From positions 186,001 through 250,000 of the forward strand of contig JAHGAU010000019.1 in the NCBI GenBank assembly GCA_019925105.1: 64,000 bases of DNA, in the 5' to 3' direction. Positions 21,593 to 34,089 of the stretch are shown here, in pieces. The position numbers and the translations under genes are program-made. A model generated the notes under the pieces. It saw nothing but the letters and a program-made list of their open reading frames with translations, did no database searches and was not told where the DNA came from. This stretch comes from Niebla homalea. Its lineage: Eukaryota; Ascomycota; Lecanoromycetes; Lecanorales; Ramalinaceae. How positions within the stretch are numbered: position 1 is the stretch's first letter; the number at the start of each line of letters is the position of its first letter.

Positions 21593-24500
21593 TTGATTGA
21601 TTGATTGATTTATACTACGGATCTAGCTGAGCTAATTCCGGCGTTGCTTAATATACGGCCTTTTAACCTTATTAATAACCGTAAAAACCTAATACTTATA
21701 ACGTTAAAGTAAAAACCGGCGTCCATTAAGCCTTTATTTTTTACCTTTTAAGGTAAAGGATATTAACAGCCGTTTAAAAAGTAATAATTTATTTATATAC
21801 TTCTTATATTTTAACTCCCTTAAGAAAATCTATAATATTATAATTATATCCTTATAAAGGCTACTTTTAAATTTATTATTTTTCCGCTCCTTTATATATT
21901 TATATTACTTTAACTTTACGTAATACTTTTAAAGATCCTTATTAATACTTATACGTTTAATATATACCCCTTTTATATTATTATTGCCGTTAATTCCTTT
22001 AAAGACTTTTAATAAACGTTTATTATAATATCTTTATAATTATAAAAGATACTTTCCGGTTTATATAATTAACGTAATTAATTTCCGTTTTTCTTTTTCT
22101 TCTTTAATTAATAACGGGCCTTTTCCGTAAAATCTTTAATAACCTTATTTATTTATATAATAAAATTAAATTATAATAATAATCCGGTAAATATTATAAA
22201 TTTAATAATTACCCGGATACTTTACTTTATAAATAATATTTAACCGTAATTATAAATATTAACTTTTATAATAAGTTTTAATTTAATTTCTATAAATAAA
22301 AATTCAAATATAAAAACGTATATAACGTTTTATTTTCTTTATTTATACTTATATCCGGCGTTTATTTAACCTTTAATATATATAATAAATAAGAAATAAA
22401 TTAAACCGTTTTTATCCGTTTAAAATTAAATTATTAATATATTATTATTTTTCCTTATAATATTATAACGGCAGAAATACTTATTAATAATCTTTTTATT
22501 ATTAAAATTTAAATAACAATAACTTTAAAGTATAAAGTCTTTATACCTCCCTTAACGTTTAATTTATTTTATTATAACTTATAAGGCAATCGTTATAGTT
22601 TTTATTTTTTAAATCTTTTTAATCTTAATCTTTTTTACGCTTAAGAAAAGTTTATATATACTTAAATTAACCTTTAAGATATTAATAAAATTAACTTTTT
22701 TTTAGCTTATTTTTACTTTATCTTAATAAAAAGAGGGATAAGTATTTTTAATTTATTCTTTTTAACTTAGCGCTTATTAAGATTCTAACGGATCCGTTTA
22801 TTTCCTATTATTATAATTAAGTATATATATTTTTAAAACCTTATTTAAGTAATTATTTAATTTAATGAAACCTTAATTAATGGTATAGAAACCTTAAACT
22901 TTAATATTAAGATAAAGGTTACTTTATAAGTACTATTAATTATTCTTAAATATTAATTTTAGACTTTCTATAATATTTAAATAAACTCTTTTTATATTCC
23001 GGAGTACTTTTAAGTATATATTAAATGGCTATAATATATATTATAGCTAGTTTTATTATAACTTAATAAATGATCGGGGCCTTCTATAATATAACTCTTT
23101 ATAATAATATAGTAAGATAAATAAGGCCTTTTTTTTTTTATAAAGTTATCTTTTTTTAGATTTTTCTTATATAATCTTTTTAATTAAGTTTTCTATTTAC
23201 TTAAAGGTTAAGGACTTTAATATTAATATCCGGCTTTACCGTAGTTCTATTTAAGTTTATTATAATTATTATATTATATAGCTTTAAGCTTTTAATTATA
23301 TAAATAAGCTCGTATTTATATGGCGTAAATTAAGTTTTATAGGTTTTCATATATTAAAAATAGACTTTATAAGCTTATTTTAATTTTAAATAATTTATAT
23401 ATATAAAGGTATTATAGGTTAAAAGGTAAACGTTATTAATAAAGTTTTTAACTTAAATTCTTTATTTTAACTTAATGAGTTTTTCGATTAATAAATCGTT
23501 AAAAAATAAGAATAATATAGAAAAAATAAGTAATCCCTAAGGAATCCCCGTTATAATAAACTTTATTCAACTTATTTTTTATCCTAGGTTAATTAATGTA
23601 ACTTAATCGCTTAAGAAACTTTTCATTTATTTAATTAAAAAGGGTAATATCTTTTTTTTTAAGTTATAGAATAATTTTTAATAATTTATTTTATTAAAAG
23701 TATTTATAATATAAAAAAAAAGAAAACTTATAATATGCTTTTTCCCGTAACTTTATACTATATATATGCCGTTAATTAATCCTTTAAAAATTATTTTTAT
23801 TAATTAATTTCTTTTTATTCTTATTTATTAATTATAAAAAAGTCCGTAATTCTTTATATAATTATTAAGGATCTTTATTATTACCGTCTTTAAGGTTTTT
23901 CTTAACGTATAAAAAAGAGAATAAGTTTATAAGACTTTACTTTAAAGTAACCCGGCTTAATAAGTTTTTTAAGGATAATTATCTTTATTTCTTTAATCTT
24001 ATATAAATAATAATTAACGTTAAAATATACTTAAAAGAAATAAATAAAGACCTTCTTAAATAATAATATTATTATTAATAAAAATTTATTAAGGATTTTA
24101 CTTAATTTTAAGGTTTTATTTTTTTAATTTATTAATTACTTTAATTATTATATCTTATATTATTACTTTATTTATTAATACGGGGTCGGAATATATAATA
24201 TTATTAATATCGTTTAAATTAATTTTTAACGGAGGATAAAAAAATATTCCTTTAAGGGCCTTAATTTTTTTATTAAAGGTATTAATTAATATATTATCGG
24301 GATTTTTAAGGAATAAAAATTTAAGGATAAACTTTAATTTCTTATTTTATTCCTTATTATATTTCGTTAACTTTTAAATATTATAAGGTAAAACCATTAA
24401 ATTATATATTATAAATTAAAAATATATTTATTTAATTTTCTTAATAATCTTTTTCTTTCTTTTCAAGTAATTTTTAATTAATTAAATATTTCTTAATTTT

Positions 24501-24614
24501 TATACTTAAAAGTTTACTTTATTAGTTTTTTCGCTTTTACGGTTATAGTTATATATTTTTTATTTGAATAAGTTTTAAATCTTTAAGAAAGCTTTATTAT
24601 TAAAATTATTTTAT
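21593..24614 (-). mobile_element. LINE copy C, segment 1 (3' part)
   Basis: (TTGA)n tail at 21593, then 3' region and ORF2 RT on the minus strand. Interrupted at 24614 by copy D: AAAATTATTTTAT at 24602-24614 is repeated at 31423-31435, where C resumes. Confidence 0.85.
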
Positions 24615-27600
24615 GAAAGGTACTTTTTATTTAATATAATAATAGACCTTTACGGATGGCGACGAACAAAGGGACCCTAGAGGTCTAAAACGATACGTAT
24701 ATATATAGCTTTAACGATAGTAAGGGGAATATATTAAGTGTAATAAATGGAAGTAACGTAATGGTTAAAAATAAGGTAATAAACGGGTAAATAACCTATA
24801 TTAATAAAAACGGTAATAATACGGGCGGGCAATATAATAATAATAAGCCGGATAACGCTTAAAATAAATAAAGGAATTAAGGCTAATAAAATGTATATAT
24901 TAAAGCGTATAAAACACGTAATAATAATACGGAGGTAATAAATAAATAAAAGGGTAAGAAAGCCGGTATAATATTAATAATAAAGGATATAAGCGGGGGG
25001 AAAAGATAAGAAAACCGCGGTAAAAGTATTATTAAGGGTATATAAAAGGGAAATAAAACTAATAAGGAGGACGGGACCTTAAGGGACTAAAGGTAAAAGG
25101 CGGAGATAATATATTACCCGGTAAAGGAAGGTGAAAGGGCGGTAAAGGAAACGGTAAAAACCCTAAAAGGACTCCTTACGGTAAAATAAAAAGATATTAC
25201 GTTAAAGACTTAATTAATACTATAGATTAAATTAAAAAACATAAAAGACTTCTATATAAAAGTAAAAGTAAAGTTAAGGGAAATAAAGCGCTTATAAGGC
25301 TCTTAAGGGGCGGGAGCGAAAACGTTAATAGGGGGTAAAGACGGCGGCTTAAGGTTAAATATATAAAATAAAAATGTGAAAGCGGCGGCCCTTTAAATGA
25401 GAAAAAGCTGGGTAATAAGGGTAATAAAAAGGGTACCCGCGGTAAAGAATAAAGGGATAACGGAGAAGAAAACGACCATATTAAAAAAGGCGAAAATAAT
25501 AATAATCCGCCTATTTAATAACGAGGAAAGGAATATAATAATAAAAATAAACCCGTTATAATTAATAAAAGCTTTTAAGGTAATAACGGAACTATTAATA
25601 AAATAAATTATTACAGTATATAAATTATAAAATAAAAATATCTTCCTTAATATAACGTTTTTAAAAATAAAAAAAAGCTTAAAAAGGTTTAAGGCTTAAA
25701 TTAATAAAAAAAAATATAAGTTAATTAAGGTTTTAAGGTAATTATTTACCGTTATAATAAATAAAATATATTTATTATATTTTAAAAAAACTAAAAAAGA
25801 AATTACATTAAAAAGTATAGAAAAGGAGAATATAATTCTTTATTTAAGGCTTAAGATCGTTAATTATAGGCTTCCGTTAATAATAAAAAGACTTAATTCC
25901 TTAAAATATATAAAAAGGTATTTTACCGTTATATTAAGTATAACGTTAATAAAAATATATAATAATGTCTTAAATAAAAAGATTATTAAAAAGGGATTTC
26001 TTAAAATAACTTAATTATAAAATAAAACGGCTGATATTTATTAATATTTTAAGTATTAAGGCTATAAATATATTATTATAAAATACCTTAATATTATAAA
26101 ATATACGGTTTATATTAAGGGTTATAATACCTATAAATATATAAAGTTAATAATTAAGGAACTTATAAAAAGTACGTTTAAATACGTTATATATAATAAA
26201 GAAGGATACTTAATATAGGATTCTAAGTATATAATAAGAGTTAAGGAGATTAAACGTAAAAAAACCTAGATAATTATAAAAATTTAACGGTATAATATAT
26301 ATAAGATTAATTTAATAAGTTAATTAAAAACAATTTTAAAACGTAAACTTAATTAATTAAATAATAAAAGGTAAATAATAATAAAAAAAAGAAAACTCTT
26401 TATAATCTTAACCTTAAAGGTTAGCCGTCTTATATTTTTAATAATAACCGGGAAAATATTTAATTAGAAAACGCTTAACTTTAATAAAAAATCCGTAATT
26501 TAAACGGGTATAAAAAAAGGAGTTTTTATAGAGGTTAATATATAATATATTAATGTTTTTAAGAATAATATAATATAACGTTTATAATAAAAGAATTAAA
26601 GCCGTAATATTAATATTTAAATTTAAAAAAATTAAAAACGTTAACGTTATAATAATATAAGAATTATTATATAGCTTATATATATATTTATTTATTAATT
26701 TAAAAGAAAGGTTTTATTTAACCTTTAAGGGGGATAAAATAACCAGAATATACTTCTTTATAAATAAGTAACTTAACGTAAATAATTAAGATATTACTTA
26801 TTATAATAGAAACCTTTATATATTTTATATTACAAAAAAAGGGGAGTAAAAAAATGATTTTAATATTTATAATATATATAATCCGCCGCCGGCTAATAAA
26901 GAAAAACCTTTTATAATATTATTATTTAAAAAAGTCTTAATTACTTTAAATAAGTATATATTATTTAAAGATTTTAACCTATATTATCATATATAAAATA
27001 AGGAAAAATATACGATAAATTACGTTAAATCGGATAACCTATTAATAATTATTATTTAAGCTAACTTCTTATTATTAATATTATAAAAAATTATTACGTA
27101 AAAAAGTTATAAGTTTAAAATAACGATTAATTTAACCTTTAATATAAAAGAAGTTACTGGCATAATCGTAATATATAAATTATAAAAGGACTTAAAATAT
27201 AACTCGGATTATATACCGATATAAATAACCTTAAATTAAACCGTTAATACAATTATATTATTACCGGTAAAGAAAACGTAAAAAACGGTTAAGGAAATAA
27301 AGGTTTATATAAAAACGGGGGAAATAATAATATAGTTTACGGACCTCCCTTAATTAAATAATAAAGACCGGATTAATTTCTTTATAAAGTAAATAATAAA
27401 GGTATTAAATAAAGTAATTAATAAAATTATCCTAATAATAAAACCTTCTTAAAGAGTTAAAATTTATTAAAATAAAAAATATATGACCGCGATTATAAAG
27501 GTGAAAAGGCTAATTAAATAAGCTTTTAAGTATAAAAATTAAAAGATACTTAATTAATTAAAGGTTATTTAAGAAAAAAAAAAGGATTATGAAAAGGTTA

Positions 27601-30600
27601 AGTAAATATACTTTTAATTTACGGTATATAATTTAACGGTTTTATTTTATAGTATTTAAAAGTTAATAAAGTATAATAAAAAATAAAATAAGAAATTAAA
27701 GTTTATCTTTAAATTCCCGTTTTTTAAAAGACCCGATAGTATATTAATTAATACCTTTAACGGTAAAATTAAGGTCCTTAAAGAAATATTTTTCCCCTTT
27801 CCGTTAAAAGTTAATTTAAATAATATTAATAGTATTTTATACCCCGATTTTATATTAATAAATAAAATAATAATATAAAATATAATAATTAAGGCGATTA
27901 ATAAACTGAAGAAGGATAAAGCCTTAAAATTAAATAAGATTCTTAATAGATTCTTAATAATAATAATTTTGCCTTTTAAAAAGGTTTTTATTTACTTTTT
28001 TTAAGTATATTTTAACGTTAATTATTATTTATGTAAGTTTAAAGAAATAAAAACGATTATCCTTAAGAAGCTTATTAAGCCGGATTACTTTAAAATAAAG
28101 TCTTATAAACCTATTATATTCCTATATATATTAAAAAAAACCTTAAAAACGGTAATAACGAAAATCCTTAATAATTATATAAAGAATTACGGACTTCTCC
28201 CCGATTAATAAATAAAAGTAAAAAAAGGTTAATTAATAAAAATAGCCCTTAAAGGATTAATTAACGGTATATATACGGTATAAAGTTACGGGAAAAAATA
28301 TATTATAAATCTTCTTTCTTTTAATATTATAAATACTTTTAATAAAATAAATTATTAAAGATTATTATATAATTTAAGGAAGAAAAGGATATTATTTTTT
28401 TTAATTAAGTAAATAAAAAGTTTCTTAAGTAATTAAACTATATTAATTAATTTAAAATAAAAAATAAGCTTAATAAAACCTACTATAACGGAAATTCCTT
28501 AAAAATCGTTTATTTTTTTTATATTATTTTTATTTTTTAACGGTTTATTAATTAAAAAGCTCGTTAAATTAAGATAAAAGGTTTAAGTTAAAAACTTTAT
28601 TAATAATATTTATTTCTTAATTTATAATATTTTTATATATATAAATTATTTAAAATTAAAATAAACTTATAAAGTCTATCTTTAATAAGTAAGAACTTAT
28701 AAGGCCGAATTTATATTATATAAATATAAACTTATTTATATAATTAAGAGCCTAAAACTATATAATATAATAATTATAATGGACTTAAATAAAGTTACGG
28801 TAAAGCCGGATATTAATATTAAAGTCCTTAATTTCTAAGTAAATAAGAAGCTTAATTAAAAAGATTATATAAAAAAGGTTTAAAAGAAAATAACTTTATA
28901 AGAGAAAGGCCTTATTTATCTCGCCGTATTAATATAAAGAATTATATTATTGATTGATTGATTGATTGATTTATACTACGGATCTAGCTAAGCTAATTCC
29001 GGCGTTCCTTAACACTCGGCCATTTGGCCTTACTAATAACCGTAAAAAACCCGACATCTATAACGTTAAGAATAAAAACCGGTATCCACCCAGCCTCCAC
29101 TTACGTTTTAAGGGCTAAGAGCATCTACGGCCGTTTAAAGAATAGGAATCTATTTATATACCTTTTTAAGAAAACCCATAATACCATAACCGAATCCATT
29201 TAAGGGTTGCCTTTAAACCTATTACTCTTCCGTTACCTTACGGGTCTATTTAATGCTAAAATTTCAGAATTCCGATTATATTATTGAATGTCCTTATTAA
29301 TATATATATTATTGTTACCTTATTTATATGACTCTGCCGACCGATATAGTATCGCCTTTTACGCCGCCCCGGTATCTACAGCCCCCTTAGCCCCCTATTA
29401 AGTACAATTTTCCCGCCGCTGCTTTTTGCCCTTAAGTCGGCGGCGAGGTTTCTCAGTTAAGTCCTCGATTACTTCCTTTATTTCCTTGGTTAAGCTGAAC
29501 TGTAATAATAAGCCCGTAGCTATTATAAATCTGGCGGCCGCTTTAATACCCTTTTTACTAATAAGCATTTAACGATAGTCGTTAATCCCTGCCCTTTTAA
29601 CTAGTCCCGGTTTAAGCTCCTTAAATAGTGGATAGGAGATTAATACGTATATAACGTCTTGCTTTCGTTACCTATACTCGCAGCTAGCGTTAGTCCGGCT
29701 ACCGGCGTATACGATAAAGAGGAAGTAGGCTAAGCCGTTCTTGCCTGTCCGGAGTTGGATTATTAGCGCGCTGTCGCCTTTCCTTATAATCCCGTAACGC
29801 CGGAGATGCTTATTAGTGACCTCGTCGCTATCCAGCGCCGGGTACCGTCGCCCTTAAGGGATCGATTCTCTGTATCTGCGCCAGCGCTCTGTCCACCTCC
29901 CTATGGTCCACAAGAATTATATTATAAAAGGCTTAAATTATTTATTAAACTATAATAAAGCTAATTATAATATATATTATAATTATTTAATATATACTTA
30001 AAAATATTCCGGGATATAAGAAAAAGTTTATTTAAATATTATAGAAAGTCCAAAATCGGTATTTAAGAGTAATTAATAATATTTATAAAGTAACCCTTAT
30101 TTTAATATTAAAGTTTAAGGTTTTTATACCGTTAATTAAAGTCTCGTTAAATTAAATAATTACTTAAATAAAATTAAAGAAATATATATACTTAATTACA
30201 ATAATAGGAAACGGGTAGATCCGTTAGAATCTTAATAAGCTTAAAGTTAAAAAGAATAAATTAAAGATATTTATTTCCTTTTTTATTAAAATAAAATAAA
30301 AATAAATAAAAAAGGAGATTAATTTTACCGGTATTCCGGAAATTAATTTAAGCGGGTACGAACTTTTATTAAATATAAAAGAAACTAAAATTAAAAAGAT
30401 TTAAAGAACGAAGATTATAACGATTATTTTATAAGTTATAATAAATTAAATTAAGTATTAATAGAAATATAAGGACTTTATATTTTAAAATTATTATTAT
30501 TTAGCTTTTAATAATAAAAAGATTATTAATAAGTATTTCTATTATTATAATATTATAAAAAAGGATAATAATATATTAACTATTTAACTTTAAACGGGTA

Positions 30601-31422
30601 AAAACGGTTTAACTTATTTCTTATTTACTATATATACCGGGGGTCGGATAAACGCCGGATATAAATACGGATAAAAAAAATAAAACGTTATATACGTTTT
30701 TATTTTTTATCCCTTATTTACGGAAATTAAGTTAAAACTTATCGTAAAAGTTAATATTTATAATTATTATTAAATATTATTTATAAAGTGAAATATCCGG
30801 GTAATTATTAAGTTTATAATATTTACCAGATTATTATTATAATTTAATTTTACTATAAAGATAAACGAAATTATTAAAAACCTTAAAAAGAAGGCCCGTT
30901 ATCGGTTAAAGAAGAAAAAGAAAAGCGGAAACCGGTTATATTAATTATATAAACCGGAAAGTATTTTTTATAGCCGTAAGGATATAATAATAAACGCTTA
31001 TTAAAAATCTTTAAAAGAGTTAACAGCGATAATAATATAAAAAAGGTATATATTAAATACGTAAATATTAATAAGAATATTTAAAAATATTATATAAAAT
31101 TAAAATAATATAAATATATAAAGGAACGGAAGAATAATAAGTTTAAAAATAACCTTTATAAGGATATAATTATAATATTACGGATTTTCTTAAGGAAATT
31201 AAAATATAAGAAATATATAAATAAATTATTATTCTTTAAATAGCCGTTAATATCCTTTACCTTAAAGGATAAAGGGTAAAGGCCTGGTAAACGCCGGTTT
31301 TTACCCTAACGTTATGGGTATCAGGTTTTTACGGTTACCAGTAAAGCTAAAAAGCTATATATTAAGGAACGCCGGAATTAGCTTAGCTAGACCCGTAGTA
31401 TAAATCAATCAATCAATCAATC
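24615..31422 (+). mobile_element. LINE copy D, full length, contains copy E
   Basis: Flanked by a 13-bp target duplication (AAAATTATTTTAT, 24602-24614 and 31423-31435), the signature of target-primed reverse transcription. Contains ATGGCGACGAACAAAGGGAC at 24656, ORF1, endonuclease motif KDFNLYYH (about 26956), RT motif read as FINNIYFL near 28595-28618 (usual FVDD), and ends in the (ATCA)n tail. Removing copy E (28950-29911) and one duplication leaves about 5.83 kb. Heavily RIPed with stops in all ORFs. Confidence 0.9.
28950..29911 (-). mobile_element. LINE copy E: 962-bp 5'-truncated insertion within copy D, lightly RIPed
   Basis: Flanked by AAGAATTATATTA at 28937-28949 and 29912-29924. On the minus strand it encodes the ORF2 C-terminus (IIRKGDSALIIQLRTGKNGL, continuing to a C-x-Y zinc-knuckle-like region and HVI-type residues), ending with a TAA at 29398-29400, then about 450 bp of 3' UTR and the tail. 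The 5'-truncated side is GC-balanced and nearly unmutated. It gives the best surviving view of this LINE's C-terminus. Confidence 0.9.
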
Positions 31423-31435
31423 AAAATTATTTTAT

Positions 31436-32315
31436 TAATTATTTTATTAAATATTTTTTTTATTTATTTTACAAAAAAGGTTAATTTAATCTTTATTATT
31501 TAATTAAAAGAAATCCGTAAACTATATTATTATTGCCTCCGTTTTTATATAAATTTTTATTTTTTTATTTATTTTTTACGCTTTTTTACCCGGTAATAAT
31601 AAGGTCATATTAACGGTTTAATTTAAAGTTATTTATATTGGTATATAATCTAAATTATATTTTAAGTCCTTTTATAGCTTATATATTATAATTATATTAA
31701 TAACTTCTTCCGTATTAAAAGTTAAATTAATCGTAATTTTAAACTTATAATTCTTTTATATAATAATCTTTTATAATATTAATAATAAAAATTTAATTTA
31801 AACGGTAATTATTAATAAATTATTTATTTTAATATAATTTATTATATGCTTTTCTTTATTCTATATATAATAATGTAGATTAAAGTTTTTAAGTAATATA
31901 TATTTATTTAAAATAATTAAGACCTTTTTAAATAATAATATTATAAACGGTTTTTTTAATTAATTAACGGTAAATTATATACGTTATAAATATTAAGGTC
32001 GCCTTTTAAGTTTTTTTCTTTATAATATAGAATATATAAAGGTTTTTACCGTAATAAATAATATTTTAATTATTTATATTAAACCGCTTATTTATAAATT
32101 AGTATATTTTAATTATTTTATCCCTTTTAAAGATTAAATAAAACCTTTTTTTTAAGTTAATAAATAAATATATATATAAATTATATAATAATTCCTATAT
32201 TATTATAATATCGATGTCTTTAATTTCTTTAAACTTAAATATTAATATTATTACTTTAATTTTTTCGTTATAAACGTTATATTATATTATTTTTAAAAAT
32301 ATTAATATATTATAT
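31436..32315 (-). mobile_element. LINE copy C, segment 2
   Basis: Continuation of copy C after D (endonuclease portion of ORF2 on the minus strand; aligns to 56520-57390 of copy L). Ends at AATATATTATAT (32304-32315), the target duplication of copy F. Confidence 0.83.
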
Positions 32316-32399
32316 GAAAATGGCGACGAACAACGGGACCCCAGAGGTCAGAAACGATGCATACGTATATAGCTTAAGTAATAGTAAGGATAGTACCTT

Positions 32400-34080
32400 A
32401 AATATGATAAGCGGAACCAGAATAATAATAAAAATAAAAAGAAAGGAAAAGTAAATAATTTAAGTTAATAGGAACAATAATAAGTCGTATAAATAACATA
32501 ATAAACACGAGATAAAAAGGCCTTAAATTGAATAAAGAATTTATAATTAATAAGATACGCGTAAAAGGACGTATATAATACGTAAAAATATTATTATAAA
32601 AAATAATAAATAAAGGGCGAAGGGGATAAAGACGGTACGCGGGGACGGATAAAGGGTAAACGGAGGCGTAAAAGGCTTTATTAAGTATATATAAATTAAG
32701 AAAGAATTAAATAAAGATAAAGAAATATTAAATAAATAAAAATAAATTATAAAAAGAAATAATTATTAAATACGTAAAGGAAAAATAAAAGGGGAAAAAA
32801 CAATAAGGATATTAAAAGGCCTTTTTATAATTATATAGAAAAATATTACGTTAAAAACTTAATTAATACTATAAATCGGGCTACGGAAAATAAGAGACTT
32901 TTATATAAATACGGAGAGAAATTTAAGGAAGTTAAAGAGGTTACGCGGAGCTTAAAGGGCGGTAATAAGGGCGTTAACGGACGGAGGCGAAAAAAGATAA
33001 AAAGGATACATATAAAGTAAAAAAGTAACGGGGGAAACTCTAAGGAAAAAAGCGGGAATAAATTAAATAATAAAAATTATAAAGGTAATATTAATATTAA
33101 TAATAAAGGAAATAAAAGCGGGAGAGAAAATAACGGTATTAAGAAAAACGAAGATAATAATTATATAATTATCGGGTGAAAAAGAAAAAAATATAACGGT
33201 AAAAACGAACCTATTATAATTAATAAAGGCATTTAAGGTAACGGGAAAGTTATTAATAAAATAAATTATTATAATACGTAAGCTATAAAATAAGGATATC
33301 CTCCTTAATATAATTTTATTAAAGGCAAAAAAGGGGCTAAAGAAATTAAAGGGATAAACCGGTAAAAAAAAGTATAAAACGGTAAAGGTATTAAGGCAAT
33401 CCTTTATTATTGCAGTAAACGGGATATATTTAATAAGGTTTATGAAAGAAAAAGGGGAAGTTACCCTAAGATAAATAAAAAAGGAGAATACGGTCCTTTA
33501 TCCTAGACTAGAGATCGTTAATTATAATCTCCTTCCTATAATAAAGAAATTAAACGCCTTTAATTATATAAAAAGATACTTTACGGTTATTTTAAGCGTA
33601 ACGTTAATAAGGATATATAATAATATCCTTAATAAAAAGATAATAAAGGATAAATCCCTTAAATTAATAAAACCTTAAAATTAAATAATAAATATTTATT
33701 AATACTTTAAATATTAAGGGTACGGGCATATTATTATAAGGTACCTTAATAATATAAAGTACGTAATATATATTAAAGGGTATAATACGTATAAATACGT
33801 TAACTTAATAATAAAAAGCTTAATGAAAAACGCGTTAAAATACGCGGTATACGGTAATAATAATTACTTAACGTAAAACTTACGGTATATAATAAAAACG
33901 AAAGAAACCCAGCGTAAAAAAATTAAAATAATAATTAAAATTTAACGTTATAATTCGTATAAACTTAGACCGGCAAAATAATTAAAAACGGTCTTAAAAC
34001 GTAAATAAAACTTATTAAACGGGGAAAAATAAAATATAATAATTAATAATATAAAGAAAAAGAAGTTTATAATAATATTA
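32400..34080 (+). pseudogene. LINE F ORF1 remnant with RIP-converted zinc knuckles
   Basis: Gag-like RNA-binding protein of a Tad1-type LINE. At 33703-33744 the frame reads YFKY-stop-GYGHIIIRY: a CCHC knuckle (C-x2-C-x4-H-x4-C) in which each Cys is Tyr while His remains. A second set follows, KYVIYIKGYNTYKY (to about 33798). TGC/TGT to TAC/TAT is the change RIP would cause. Start and stop not defined. Confidence 0.8.
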
Positions 34081-34089
34081 ACCTTTAAA

